64,000 bases of DNA from Streptomyces panaciradicis (GCF_023516615.1 NZ_JAMGBF010000008.1:1-64000); one strand, 5' to 3'; positions 34,574-43,509 are shown, counted from the first letter of the stretch. Numbers and translations are program-made. Notes: generated by a model not told the origin, from the sequence alone.

Positions 34574-35880
34574 GAGCTCGGGTCCTTCCCGTGGGCGCGA
34601 GGGCTCGTCTCGCGCAGGCGGTCCAGCAGATCGTCGGCAGGGGTCCGGCCCCTGCGGACGTAGCGCTCCAGGTACGTGGCCACGGCGTCCGTGACCCGCT
34701 CGGTGGCCCCCGTCCGGGGCAGTGCCTCCAGCGCCGCGGTGAAGCAGCCGACGGCCGTCTCGTGCAGCTCGGGGTCGGCCAGGCCGTCGCGGGCCGCGGC
34801 GGTCCACAGCGGGTTGTGCGGCGCCGGACGCCCCGTGGAGCGTTCGGCCAGCGGCTTGACCAGCCGGTAGGCGGTCTCGGCGGCCTCCGGGTCCTCGAAC
34901 AGCGCGGTGGTCACGGCGAGCGGCACGATCCAGCCGTCGTCTCCCGGCTGTGCGTCGATCATGCGCAGCTCCAGGAAACCGCGCGGCCTGACCGGCGGGA
35001 ACAGTGTCGTGATGTGGTAGTCGAGGTCCTCGCGCGTCGGCGCCCGGGGCGCCTTCGAGCGGACCCACTCGCGGAACGTGAGCCCGTCCGGGACGTCCCA
35101 GGGGCCGCCCTCGCGCCGGACGCACATCACCGGGGCGTCCATCACGTGCCGGGCCCAGGCCGCGCGCGGATCGCCGTTCAGCACGGGTCCGCCCGCCCGG
35201 CCGGCGCCGATCTCCATCCATGTCAGCTGCCGGGTGGAACGCCAGCCGGTGGGCCGTCCGCAGGCCAGCGGGGAGTTGGCGAAGGCGGCCAGCAGCACCG
35301 CGCCCAGCTGGTGCGCGAGCCACCAGCGCCGTCCGTGGCCGAGCGGTCCGGGCTCCTCGTACCCGGCGTCCAGGCACACCTGGACGGAGGCCGAGGTGCA
35401 CATCATGCGCCGCCCGGCCGGGCCGGCGCGGTCCAGGGCGACTTCCATGGCGTCGTAGCGCGGCTGACGCAGGAAGCGGCGGGGCGGATGCCAGGGGTCG
35501 TGGCCGATGCCGACGAGGCCGAGGCCCTGCCGGGCGAGCGCCGTGCGGACGGCGTCGAGGTCGGCGGAGACGGTACCGATGCACTCCATCAGGGAGGTGG
35601 CGGGCGGTGAGCTCAGTTCGAGCTGGCCGCCGGGCTCTGTGGTGAGCGCCGACCTCAGGGGCACGGTCCGCAGTGCGGCGTACGCCGCGTCGAGTCGTTC
35701 GGGTGTGACGGGGAGCTGCGGCCGGCGCAGCTCGTGGACGAGCCATTCCACTTCGACCCCGATGCCCCGGGGCGGGCCGGTCTTGAAGCAGATGCCCCGG
35801 ACCAGGGCCTCCACCTCGGCTTCGGACAGGGCGGTACGGGGCTCCGTACACTCGCCGCAGTCAGTGGCTGAATCGGACAT
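34570..35880 (-). CDS. egtA: Glutamate-cysteine ligase EgtA
   Basis: The 436-residue GCS2-family ligase shows GIGVEVEWLVHELRRPQLPV, TEPGGQLELSSPP, GIGHDPWHPP and MMCTSASVQVCLDAGYEEPG, all matching EgtA. It makes gamma-glutamylcysteine for EgtB. The first gene of the operon; all four genes overlap by four bases, so they are translated together. No egtE (C-S lyase) lies in the window. GGGATCC with an AGAAAGG upstream supplies the ribosome site. The promoter is in the ~290-bp gap that follows (35881-36170), where a GTACCGGTAC palindrome was noted. Confidence 0.94.
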   Translation of the reverse strand: MSDSATDCGECTEPRTALSEAEVEALVRGICFKTGPPRGIGVEVEWLVHELRRPQLPVTPERLDAAYAALRTVPLRSALTTEPGGQLELSSPPATSLMECIGTVSADLDAVRTALARQGLGLVGIGHDPWHPPRRFLRQPRYDAMEVALDRAGPAGRRMMCTSASVQVCLDAGYEEPGPLGHGRRWWLAHQLGAVLLAAFANSPLACGRPTGWRSTRQLTWMEIGAGRAGGPVLNGDPRAAWARHVMDAPVMCVRREGGPWDVPDGLTFREWVRSKAPRAPTREDLDYHITTLFPPVRPRGFLELRMIDAQPGDDGWIVPLAVTTALFEDPEAAETAYRLVKPLAERSTGRPAPHNPLWTAAARDGLADPELHETAVGCFTAALEALPRTGATERVTDAVATYLERYVRRGRTPADDLLDRLRETSPRAHGKDPSS

Positions 35881-36170
35881 TCCGGGATCCCTTTCTGAGA
35901 TTCCACCGTGCCGCCGGCCCGGCCCGTCAGGCGCCCGGACGGCGGCACTCGTCCCACCCAAGACCTTCGTGCCGATTCGCACAAGGGTGCGTACCGGTAC
36001 GTTCCGGCTCGGTAATCTCCTCCTTCCCCCGGTTTCCCGGGGCTTTCCTGCGCGTTTTCGGACACGAAAACTCTGTTGCACCGTCACTCCAGCATCACCC
36101 ACGATCGGTGCATGAGCACGACGGGGGAGCGCGCACGGCGCGCGAGCATGGCGTCCACGGGGGTGGCGCC

Positions 36171-36998
36171 ATGAGCGCGCGCCTGCGCGGCATCGCGCGC
36201 GAGACCGAGGAGATCGTCGAGGCGGGCGGCTACCGCACGCCCGGCGGGCGCGAGGTGTCCATCGCGGAGCCCGTGGCCGCGGCCCGGGCCGGCACGCGCG
36301 TGTACGGGCCGGAGCCCGTCCCCGTGCCGCAGACCGCGCCCGCCGAGACGTTCTTCGAGGTCACCGGCGAGAGCAGCCTCGAGGCGGCGCGCCGCCTCGG
36401 CGGTGGCCCGGCCGTGCTGAACTTCGCCTCCGCCCGCAACCCGGGCGGCGGCTTCCTCAACGGCGCCCAGGCCCAGGAGGAGGCGCTGTGCCGCTCCTCC
36501 GCGCTGTACCGGTGCCTGCTCGAGGTCCCCGGGTTCTACGACCATCACCGCGCCCACCGCGACCCGTTCTACTCGGACCGCGTCATCCACTCGCCGGCCG
36601 TCCCCGTCTTCCGCGACGACCGGGGCCGCCTGCTGGACGAGCCGTACACGGCGGGGTTCCTGACGGCCGCCGCACCGAACGCCGGCGTCATCAGGCGCAC
36701 GGCGCCCGAGCGGGCCGCCGAGCTTCCGCGGGCCCTGGCGGTGCGCGCCGAGCGGGTGCTGGAGACGGCCGCCGCCCACGGCTACCGGCGGCTGGTGCTG
36801 GGGGCCTGGGGGTGCGGCGTGTTCCAGAACGACCCGGTGCAGGTGGCCGCCGCCTTCCGGGCGCTGCTCGGACCGGGCGGACGGTTCGCGGCGCACTTCG
36901 AGCACGTGGTGTTCGGGGTGCTCGACCGCAGGCCGGACAGCGCGGCACGGGAGGCGTTCGCGCGGGCGTTCCCGGCGGGGCGGCTCCAGCCGTCGTAG
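36171..36998 (+). CDS. Microbial PARG-like protein (TIGR02452/DUF2263)
   Basis: The 275-residue protein carries the poly(ADP-ribose) glycohydrolase signature: NPGGGFLNGAQAQEEALCR with GGG at 92-94 and QEE at 102-104, where the second Glu is catalytic in bacterial PARG. ARNPGGG and GAWGCGVFQNDP (second macrodomain loop) fit. It would cleave ADP-ribose chains. An adjacent polymerase is not present. The ATG at 36171 begins MSARLRGIARETEEI, the usual start of the family, though other ATGs lie upstream. Confidence 0.88.
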   Translation: MSARLRGIARETEEIVEAGGYRTPGGREVSIAEPVAAARAGTRVYGPEPVPVPQTAPAETFFEVTGESSLEAARRLGGGPAVLNFASARNPGGGFLNGAQAQEEALCRSSALYRCLLEVPGFYDHHRAHRDPFYSDRVIHSPAVPVFRDDRGRLLDEPYTAGFLTAAAPNAGVIRRTAPERAAELPRALAVRAERVLETAAAHGYRRLVLGAWGCGVFQNDPVQVAAAFRALLGPGGRFAAHFEHVVFGVLDRRPDSAAREAFARAFPAGRLQPS

Positions 36999-37023
36999 GC
37001 CGCGGGGCGGGACCCGGGAGGTG

Positions 37024-37063
37024 GTGAGGCCCCCACGGACGGGGGATGCCGCGGGGACCTCAC
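37024..37063. terminator. Nested hairpin between convergent genes
   Basis: GTGAGG (37024-37029) pairs with CCTCAC (37058-37063), and CCCCC (37030-37034) with GGGGG (37041-37045) inside. It likely ends both the PARG-like gene and the cupin gene. Confidence 0.5.
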
Positions 37064-37128
37064 TCAGAAAGACGGACGAGGGGCCGTCCGCGTTCCCGTC
37101 CGGCCGAGTTGTTTCGGGGGCCTTCGCC

Positions 37129-37479
37129 TCAGCGTGCCCGGCCGATCCGCATGCCGGGGCGGCGCCGGTGGACGGTGAGGTAGGCGAGGCCGTCGTCGCC
37201 CGCGGTGATGCTGCGGGTGGAGCCGTGCGGGAGCCAGAACAGGGAGCCCGCGGCGAGGGGCAGCGGTTCGCCCTCGACGCCTGCCCCGAGCGTGCCGGCG
37301 CCTGACACGACGAGCACCAGGACGTCCAGGTCCGGTTCCGCGTGCGGGGCGATGTGGTGGCCGGGCGCCAGCCGGACCAGGTTGGCGTCGAGCTGACGCC
37401 CGCTCTCCGTGAGCTTCCAGAGCACCCCCGTCGCGGATGCCGTCGCCAACGCCTCGACGTCGCACAGAGGAGCCGGCAT
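37129..37479 (-). CDS. Cupin-domain protein
   Basis: The ~116-residue single-domain cupin has the metal-motif 1 region LAPGHHIAPHAEPDLDVLVLVVSG and later the GSLFWLPHGSTRSITAGDDG block of motif 2. Function unknown; such proteins often bind a metal and a small ligand. The ATG at 37479 has a perfect AGGAGG five bases upstream; an in-frame ATG at 37515 with GGAGAG is an alternative that would add 12 residues. It is divergent from the HTH regulator at 37641. Confidence 0.8.
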   Translation of the reverse strand: MPAPLCDVEALATASATGVLWKLTESGRQLDANLVRLAPGHHIAPHAEPDLDVLVLVVSGAGTLGAGVEGEPLPLAAGSLFWLPHGSTRSITAGDDGLAYLTVHRRRPGMRIGRAR

Positions 37480-37640
37480 CGGCTCCTCCTCGTGCGCCTG
37501 TGGGACTCCCGCCATCGCTCTCTCCGCTCCCGGCCGTCCGGGCCTTTCGGCTCCCGACCCGCCTCCAGTTTCCTCAATTATTACAGGTAGTATTTGGAGA
37601 AAATGGCACGGCGGCAGAGACGGAAGAGGGGTGAGGAGGC

Positions 37641-38321
37641 GTGGCCGGCTCACGCACCACCAGCCCGCGCCGCGGCGAGGTCCTCGCCGTGCTGCGGGCG
37701 GCCGACGCTCCGCTCGGCGTCACCGAGACGGCCGAGCGCGTCGGCGTCCACCCCAACACCGTGCGGTTCCACCTGGACGCCCTCGTCGACGAAGGTGCCG
37801 TCGAGCGGCGCACGCAGCAGCCCTCCGGCCGCGGGCGCCCGCGCACCGTCTACACGCCCCGCCCGGGCATGGACCGCGGCGGATCCCGCGGCTACCGGCT
37901 GCTCGCGCGGATGCTGCTGAGCCGGCTCGCGGGCACCGGCTCCGAGGGGCGCTCCGCCGCCATGGAGACGGGCCGGGCCTGGGGCCGTTTCCTGGTCGAG
38001 CAGCCGGAGCCGTACCGGCGGCCCACCCCCGAGGACGCGGCCGCCCGTCTCGTCCGCCTCCTGGACGACCTCGGTTTCGCCCCGGACGCCGAGGACGGCA
38101 CACCGCCCGCCCGCATCCGGCTGCGCCACTGCCCCTTCCTCGAACTCGCCGAGGAGCACGGCCAGCTGGTCTGTCCCCTGCATCTCGCCCTGATGCAGGG
38201 AGCCCTGGACGAGCTGCGGGCGCCACTGACCGCGACCGGCCTCGAACCCTTCGCCGAACCCGGCGCGTGCCTGGCCCACTTGGCGCCCGCACCGCACCTG
38301 ACAGCGGAAAGGCACCCTTGA
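37641..38321 (+). CDS. ArsR/SufR-like winged-helix regulator with conserved cysteines
   Basis: The 226-residue protein has a winged HTH near residues 10-60 (GVTETAERVGVHPNTVRFHL, then DALVDEGAV). The C-terminal half carries three cysteines: C-x13-C in RHCPFLELAEEHGQLVCPLH, then a third in GACLAHL. This pattern resembles the iron-sulfur cluster ligands of SufR, so it may sense iron-sulfur or redox state. Start GTG 37641 with GAGGAG upstream. The stop overlaps the ATG of the next gene, a small membrane protein, which is therefore the likely target or partner. No suf genes are nearby. Confidence 0.82.
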   Translation: MAGSRTTSPRRGEVLAVLRAADAPLGVTETAERVGVHPNTVRFHLDALVDEGAVERRTQQPSGRGRPRTVYTPRPGMDRGGSRGYRLLARMLLSRLAGTGSEGRSAAMETGRAWGRFLVEQPEPYRRPTPEDAAARLVRLLDDLGFAPDAEDGTPPARIRLRHCPFLELAEEHGQLVCPLHLALMQGALDELRAPLTATGLEPFAEPGACLAHLAPAPHLTAERHP

Positions 38322-38752
38322 TGCACCCCACATGGGCCGTGACGTCGGTCGCGGTCACCTTCCTCTGGCTGGGAATGGTGCTGGCGATCTCCTTCCTCGA
38401 GGCGCCGCTGAAGTTCCGCGCCCCCGGCGTGACCGTTCCCATCGGCCTGGGGATCGGGCGGCTGGTCTTCCGCGCCCTGAACCTCGTCGAGGCCGTCCTC
38501 GCCCTCGCGCTCGCGGTGGCCGTGGCCACGGGGGACCGGCCCGTCGGTGTCGTGGGACCGGTCGTCGCGGCCGTCGTCCTGCTCCTGGCCCAGCTGCTCG
38601 TGGTGCGGCCGCGGCTCAACCGCAGGTCCGACCGGGTCCTGGCGGGCGAGGACGTACCCCGTTCCCGCGAGCACCTCTCCTACGTCGGCCTTGAGGTGGC
38701 GAAGGTCGCCGCGTTGGTGGCACTGGGGATCGGGCTGCTCACCCATTCATGA
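38321..38752 (+). CDS. Small membrane protein of unknown function
   Basis: The 143-residue protein has four hydrophobic helices (about 5-25, 44-64, 75-96, 122-140). FLEAPLKFRAPGVTVPIGLGIGR is its most distinctive stretch. A conserved domain is not recognised. It is translationally coupled to the cysteine-bearing regulator (stop and start share an A). Confidence 0.75.
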   Translation: MHPTWAVTSVAVTFLWLGMVLAISFLEAPLKFRAPGVTVPIGLGIGRLVFRALNLVEAVLALALAVAVATGDRPVGVVGPVVAAVVLLLAQLLVVRPRLNRRSDRVLAGEDVPRSREHLSYVGLEVAKVAALVALGIGLLTHS

Positions 38753-38819
38753 CGGCCGGAGGCCACGAGCGGCGGACGGTGGGCGCGCCGGGCGCCCGGT
38801 GACGGCTGTCAGCCGTCGG

Positions 38820-39173
38820 TCAGGCCTTACGGCTCTCCGCCTCGGCCTGGGCCATGGCCTCCGCCTCGGTCTCGGCCAGGGCGATCGCGACGCCGAAGGC
38901 CTGGGCGATGTGACCCGCGGCCGACATGACGCGTGCCGTGCCCACGACGGGAGCGATGGCGACGAGCAGGTCCTGCAGCTGGTCGACCGTGAAGTCGGCC
39001 TTGATCGCCGGGTCGATGTGCGCCAGGTAGGAGATCGCGGGTGCGTCCATGGCGACGAGTGCCGAGATCCGGGCGAGGATCAGCGAGCGTGGTTCCATGT
39101 GGCAGCGCTCGACGGAGTCGAGGGTCATGGCCGTGAGGGTGTCGAGTACGGGAGTGTCGGGTGCAGCGGTCAT
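38820..39173 (-). CDS. Carboxymuconolactone decarboxylase-family (AhpD-like) protein
   Basis: The 117-residue helical protein contains MEPRSLILARISALVAMDAP and the QLQDLLVAIAPVVGTARVMS segment of the CMD fold. The CxxC redox pair of AhpD is absent, so it is not an AhpD-type peroxidase partner by sequence. Function unknown. A stretch of acidic and Ala residues (ALAETEAEAMAQAEAES) ends the protein. Confidence 0.82.
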   Translation of the reverse strand: MTAAPDTPVLDTLTAMTLDSVERCHMEPRSLILARISALVAMDAPAISYLAHIDPAIKADFTVDQLQDLLVAIAPVVGTARVMSAAGHIAQAFGVAIALAETEAEAMAQAEAESRKA

Positions 39174-39361
39174 CGCGCACCGCCTTCCTGTGTCGTCAGG
39201 CGCCGCCCCGGGTACACGCCGGGCTCTCGTCGCGCAGTTGAGCGTCCAGTGCCCGGGCACAGCTGCTGGACTGAGCTTCCGAACAGCAGAATCCACCGCA
39301 CGGCGAGAGCCTCAATCACCCGAGGCGGGTGAAACTTCCTGACGGGCAAGGCCGGGGGCGC

Positions 39362-39808
39362 TCAGCGCCAGCCGTAGCGCTCGTGCAGGCGGTGGCGGAC
39401 CAGGTTGAAGCGGCCCCGGTCCAGCGCGCACGCCTCCCGGCGCATCCCGTCCTCGTGCAGCCTGAGCACCCGGTCCACGGAGACCCAGGAGTCGCGCCCC
39501 GACCGGTCCCACGGCCCGTTGCCGATCGCGACCCACTCCCGGTCGTCGTCGTGCCGCTTGCTGGACAGCTGCACCGCGAGCAGGGTGCCGGCGGCCTCGC
39601 GGGCGACCACCAGGACCGGACGGTCCTTGCCCCGGCCGTCGTTCTCCTCGAACGGCACCCACGTCCACACGATCTCGCCCGGGTCGGGGTCGCCGTCGTG
39701 CGCGGGGGAGTACTCGGTGCGCACCGGGCCGACCCGGCGGGGGTCGGCCTCGGTGGTGGCGGTGGGGCCGAAGCGGCCCGGGACGTTCTCATCGGTAAAC
39801 GCAGTCAC
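39362..39808 (-). CDS. PemK/MazF-family protein
   Basis: The 148-residue protein has the PemK/MazF core: PGEIVWTWVPFEENDGRGKDRPVLVV, then LAVQLSSKRHDD and WVSVDRVLRLHEDGMRREACAL. The family cuts mRNA in toxin-antitoxin pairs. No antitoxin gene is visible next to it, so the role is uncertain. Start GTG 39808 with AAGGTG six bases upstream. It may have another function in Streptomyces, where such orphans are frequent. Confidence 0.82.
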   Translation of the reverse strand: MTAFTDENVPGRFGPTATTEADPRRVGPVRTEYSPAHDGDPDPGEIVWTWVPFEENDGRGKDRPVLVVAREAAGTLLAVQLSSKRHDDDREWVAIGNGPWDRSGRDSWVSVDRVLRLHEDGMRREACALDRGRFNLVRHRLHERYGWR

Positions 39809-39939
39809 GCAGGCACCTTAGTGGTCGCCGCCGCCGGGCCGTTCGGGAGCTTGCGCCCCATGCTGCACGCGGCCGAGCCCGGGAGCTCTCGGAACCGAGG
39901 CCCCCGGGCGTACCGCCCGGACGGACGTCCGTCTCGCGC

Positions 39940-41427
39940 CTACGCCTCCCGGTCCACCGGCACCTTCTGCGAGGGCGGCGGCGTGACCCCGTTCAGGGAC
40001 GGTGAAGTGCCGTTCTGGGTCTGCCCGTTCTGGTTCATGGACGCCAGCAGCTGGCGAGCGAGCCCGAGGCCCGCGCCGCCCATGGTGAGCGCCTTGGTGA
40101 ACATGTCCGTCATGCCGTCGGCGCCGTTGAGCAGCACCATGTTGTCGACGTTGCCGAAGGCGGACGCGCCGGCTCGTACGATCTCCGGCCAGTTCTCGGC
40201 GAGTTGCTGGGCGACGACCGCCTCCTGGTTCTCGGCGAGCGCGGCCGCCCGTGCCTTGATGGCCTCCGCCTCGGCGAGTCCCTTGGCCTTGGCCGCCTCG
40301 GCCTGCGCCAGCCCCCTGGCCTGCGCGGCCGCCGCCTCGGCCTCACCGGTGGCCCGGGTGGCGGCGGCGGTCGCGGCACCGCGGGCCTTGGTGGCCTCCG
40401 CCTCGGCACCGGCGGCCGTCTTGACCCGGGTCGCCTCGGCGGCCGCCGCTAGTTCCGTCTCCTTGGCCTTGGCCTGCGCAGCCGAGATCCGCGCGTCACG
40501 CTCGGCCTCGGCCAGCGTCCGCTTCTCGTAGGCCTGGGCGTCGGCCGGCTTGCGGACGTCCGCCTGCAACTGCTGCTCGCGCCGGTGCGCCTCCAGTTCG
40601 GCGACCCGCGTCTCCTGCACGACGACCTCCTGCCGCGCCGCGGCGTCCGCGAGCGGACCGGCCTGACGGGACTTCGCCGCCGCCTTGTCCCGCTCGGCCT
40701 GATAGCCGGCCTGGAGGATCTCGCTGTCCCGGGTGGCCTCGGCCATCCGCGCGTACGACTGCTGCTCCGCCTCGGTGGCCAGCCGGTTCGCCTCCGCCTG
40801 CGCGATGCGCGCGTCCCGCTGGACGGCCGCCGCGTGCGGCATCGCCAGGTTCTGGATGTATCCGGTGGGGTCCTCGATCTCGTGGATCTGCAGCGAGTCC
40901 ACGATCAGCCCGAGCTTCTCCATCTCCGTGCCGCAGGCGGCCCGGGTCTGGGCGGTCAGCTTCTCCCGGTCGCGGATCATGTCCTCGACCGTCAACCCGC
41001 CCACGATGGACCGCAGATGACCGGCGAAGACGTTGTGGACGCGCTCCGCCATCAGCTTCTGCTGGTCGAGGAACCGGCGGGAGGCGTTCGCGATCGACAC
41101 GAAGTCGTCGCCCACCTTGAAGATGACCACGCCCCGCACCTTCAGCGGGATGCCCTGGTGCGTCACGCAGTCCACGTGCAGTTCGGTCTCGTTGAGATCG
41201 AGCGAGAGCTTGCGCACCGCCTGCACCCCGGGCAGCACCAGCGTGCCGCGCCCGGTGACGATGCGGAATCCCATGCCCTCCTCGAGGCCCTCGGTGCGGT
41301 GCTTGGAACCGGAGATGACGAGTGCCTCGTTGGGCTCGGCGACCCGCCACATCATCTTGAACAGACCGATCAGAACGAGAACGGCGGCGACCACCACTCC
41401 CGCAACGACGCCGACGATCATCGGCAT
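39940..41427 (-). CDS. Flotillin-like SPFH-domain protein
   Basis: The 495-residue protein has an N-terminal membrane anchor (MPMIVGVVAGVVVAAVLVLI), an SPFH/band-7 domain (~35-215), a long Ala/Glu/Lys-rich coiled-coil (~225-410), and a C-terminal glycine/asparagine-rich tail. It matches flotillins that organise ordered membrane regions. The ATG at 41427 has GGGGG upstream. The small NfeD-like gene lies upstream on the same strand, the usual flotillin neighbour. Confidence 0.9.
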   Translation of the reverse strand: MPMIVGVVAGVVVAAVLVLIGLFKMMWRVAEPNEALVISGSKHRTEGLEEGMGFRIVTGRGTLVLPGVQAVRKLSLDLNETELHVDCVTHQGIPLKVRGVVIFKVGDDFVSIANASRRFLDQQKLMAERVHNVFAGHLRSIVGGLTVEDMIRDREKLTAQTRAACGTEMEKLGLIVDSLQIHEIEDPTGYIQNLAMPHAAAVQRDARIAQAEANRLATEAEQQSYARMAEATRDSEILQAGYQAERDKAAAKSRQAGPLADAAARQEVVVQETRVAELEAHRREQQLQADVRKPADAQAYEKRTLAEAERDARISAAQAKAKETELAAAAEATRVKTAAGAEAEATKARGAATAAATRATGEAEAAAAQARGLAQAEAAKAKGLAEAEAIKARAAALAENQEAVVAQQLAENWPEIVRAGASAFGNVDNMVLLNGADGMTDMFTKALTMGGAGLGLARQLLASMNQNGQTQNGTSPSLNGVTPPPSQKVPVDREA

Positions 41428-41585
41428 ACGCCCCCTTTGAATGGTGCCCTCTCGGCACCGAACGAAGGGAGTGTGCTCCCGCGCGACCGCGGGGTGAAGA
41501 CGCCGGCGCATCCTTGTCGCAATCTTGACGCGCGGCCCCCGACACGCCTCTCACCTGGGCGGAAGCGGGCTCACCTGTCGCCGCG

Positions 41586-41813
41586 TCAGACGGCTGGGCC
41601 GTCGTACGCCTCGGTGACGTAGACCGTCCTCGGCGGCAGGTACTCCACCACCATCACCACCGTGCCCCGCTCGATCCGCGCGGTCCCCTGGGCCGGGTAG
41701 GCGAGGAAGTGCTCGGCGCCGCCGCGCACCCGGACGATCACCTCGCCGACGAGCCCGGGCCCGACCGTCCCGGTGACCCGCCCCATGAGCCCGACCATCG
41801 ACGCATCGTCCAT
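41586..41813 (-). CDS. Small NfeD-like OB-fold protein
   Basis: The 75-residue protein has the soluble NfeD pattern: GRVTGTVGPGLVGEVIVRVRGG and ARIERGTVVMVVEYLPPRTVYVTEAY. In typical operons NfeD has membrane helices in front of this OB-fold; these are absent here, so it is a soluble stand-alone version. The ATG at 41813 is used; an in-frame GTG five bases earlier is possible. It lies just upstream of the flotillin gene and probably works with it. Confidence 0.72.
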   Translation of the reverse strand: MDDASMVGLMGRVTGTVGPGLVGEVIVRVRGGAEHFLAYPAQGTARIERGTVVMVVEYLPPRTVYVTEAYDGPAV

Positions 41814-41839
41814 GGTCACAGGGTACGCACCGAACCCGC

Positions 41840-43264
41840 CTACGCCGCCGGGGAGTTCGTGGCAAGGCGCTGCGGCGGCCACGCCTCGTGCCAGCGCAGC
41901 TCCGCCTCCAGCTGCGCGGCCAGCGAGATCAGCAGCGGTTCGCTGCCCGCGGGGCCCAGGAGCTGGGCTCCGACGGGCAGTCCGTCGCCGACGAACCCGG
42001 CGGGCACGTTGACGCCCGGCCAGCCGAGCACGTTCCACGGCCAGGCGTAGGGGCAGGCGGCGATCATGGCCCGGTCGGTGGCGAAACCGCCGAGCGACAG
42101 CATCGCCCCGACGCGCGGCGGGGGAGCGGCGGTCGTGGGCGCGAGGACGACGTCGTACGACTGGAAGAACCCGCCGATACGGCGGTGCAGCACCGCTTCC
42201 GCCCGCCGCGCCGCCCGCAACGGCGCCCCGCCGAGCAGGCGTCCCAGCCGTGCCGCGTCACGGGTGCGCCGGTCCAGGAGCGCGGGGAACGGGGCCTCGA
42301 GGGCGCGTTCGGCGATGCCGGCGGTGGCCCGGGGCACGAAGGTGAGCCCGATCCGGCCGTACGGGGGATCGGCCTCCTCCACGATGTGCCCCGACTCGCT
42401 CATCTTCTCTGCGAGTTCGACGACCTTCGCGCGGACCTCCGGCCGCAGGCGGGCGGGCACCGCGGTGAAGGGCGGTTTGAGCGACAGGGCGACGCGCAGG
42501 CGGCCGGGGTCGCGGCCGACGGCCTCGGACGCCCGGATGGCAGGCGGGCGGTGCGGATCGAGCTCGTGGTTGCCGCTCGCGGCGTCCAGGAGGAGCGCGG
42601 CGTCCGCGACCGTGCGCGCGAGCGTGCCGTTGACGGTGATGCCCTGGAAGGACTCGCCGCGCGGCCAGGTGGAGATGCGGCCGCGCTGGGGCTTGATGCC
42701 GACGAGGTGGGTCCAGGCGGCGGGGATGCGCACGGATCCGGCGCCGTCGGAGCCCAGGGCGGCGGGCACCAGTCCGGCGGCGACCGCGGCGGCCGACCCG
42801 CCGGAGGAACCGCCCGGCGTGTGCTCGGTGTTCCACGGGTTGCGGGTGGCGCCGAACGCAGGCCCCTCGGTGAACGGCCACTGGCCGAACTCGCACGTGT
42901 TGGTCTTGCCGACGACGACCGCCCCGGCCGCCCGCAACCGCCGTACGGCCTCGCCGTCCCGGGCGACGGGCGGGAACTCCCCGGCGCAGCCGAACGCGGT
43001 CGGCAGACCGGCGACGTCCATGTCGTCCTTGACGGCGACCGGCACGCCGAGCAGCGGCCGCCGCACCCCGGCCGCCAACTCCTCGTCGGCGGCGTCGGCT
43101 TCGGCTAGCGCGGCGTCCGCACGGACGATCCGGAAGGCGTTGAGCGAACCCTGCGTGGCCTCGATGCGGGCCAGCGCGCGCTCCACCAGCTCCCGCGAGG
43201 TCACCTCCCCCGCGGCCAGCGCTCGCGCGGACTCCGCCAGGCCTTCGGCACGGTCGAGCGTCAT
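41840..43264 (-). CDS. Amidase-signature-family hydrolase
   Basis: The 474-residue protein has the amidase triad: Lys in VPVAVKDDMD near residue 79, the cis-Ser in PGGSSGGSAAAVAAGL near 155, and the nucleophile Ser in DGAGSVRIPA near 178. Substrate unknown; homologues hydrolyse amides or act in gatCAB-like reactions. GGAGGTG precedes the ATG. It is divergent from the arabinanase gene at 43510. Confidence 0.9.
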   Translation of the reverse strand: MTLDRAEGLAESARALAAGEVTSRELVERALARIEATQGSLNAFRIVRADAALAEADAADEELAAGVRRPLLGVPVAVKDDMDVAGLPTAFGCAGEFPPVARDGEAVRRLRAAGAVVVGKTNTCEFGQWPFTEGPAFGATRNPWNTEHTPGGSSGGSAAAVAAGLVPAALGSDGAGSVRIPAAWTHLVGIKPQRGRISTWPRGESFQGITVNGTLARTVADAALLLDAASGNHELDPHRPPAIRASEAVGRDPGRLRVALSLKPPFTAVPARLRPEVRAKVVELAEKMSESGHIVEEADPPYGRIGLTFVPRATAGIAERALEAPFPALLDRRTRDAARLGRLLGGAPLRAARRAEAVLHRRIGGFFQSYDVVLAPTTAAPPPRVGAMLSLGGFATDRAMIAACPYAWPWNVLGWPGVNVPAGFVGDGLPVGAQLLGPAGSEPLLISLAAQLEAELRWHEAWPPQRLATNSPAA

Positions 43265-43411
43265 ACGGGACACCTCCGGAAGCGGGTTGTCTACTGAACG
43301 GTAACGTCTGTCGGGCCGCCCCGGTACGGGATGCCGAACATCACCGGCCGAGGCGACGGCCGGGCAGCGGCACATGTGTCACACAGGTATCGCCGAGCCC
43401 CGTTCAAAGCA

Positions 43412-43440
43412 TTGACGTGCTCACGTCTCACCCTTACTTT
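43412..43440 (+). promoter_or_regulatory. Promoter of the GH43 gene
   Basis: TTGACG (43412-43417) and TACTTT (43435-43440) are 17 bases apart, a good fit to the main sigma factor. The gene starts 70 bases downstream of the -10 box. Confidence 0.65.
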
Positions 43441-43453
43441 CTGACCGACTTGC

Positions 43454-43470
43454 CGAACCATGTTCGAAAT
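43454..43470 (+). promoter_or_regulatory. Operator candidate upstream of the GH43 gene
   Basis: CGAAC (43454-43458), three bases, GTTCG (43462-43466) is a perfect inverted repeat. It runs into TGTTCGAAAT (43461-43470), a motif that recurs with one change, TGTACGAAAT, upstream of the GH51 gene (46187-46196). Confidence 0.5.
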
Positions 43471-43509
43471 CCCGTATCCCATGGTGTCGGCTGGACCAAG
43501 GAGCCGCAC

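Noticed and set aside
39809..39939. Antitoxin ORF next to pemK
   Set aside because: No ORF with a start, ribosome site and antitoxin-like sequence was found in these 131 bases.
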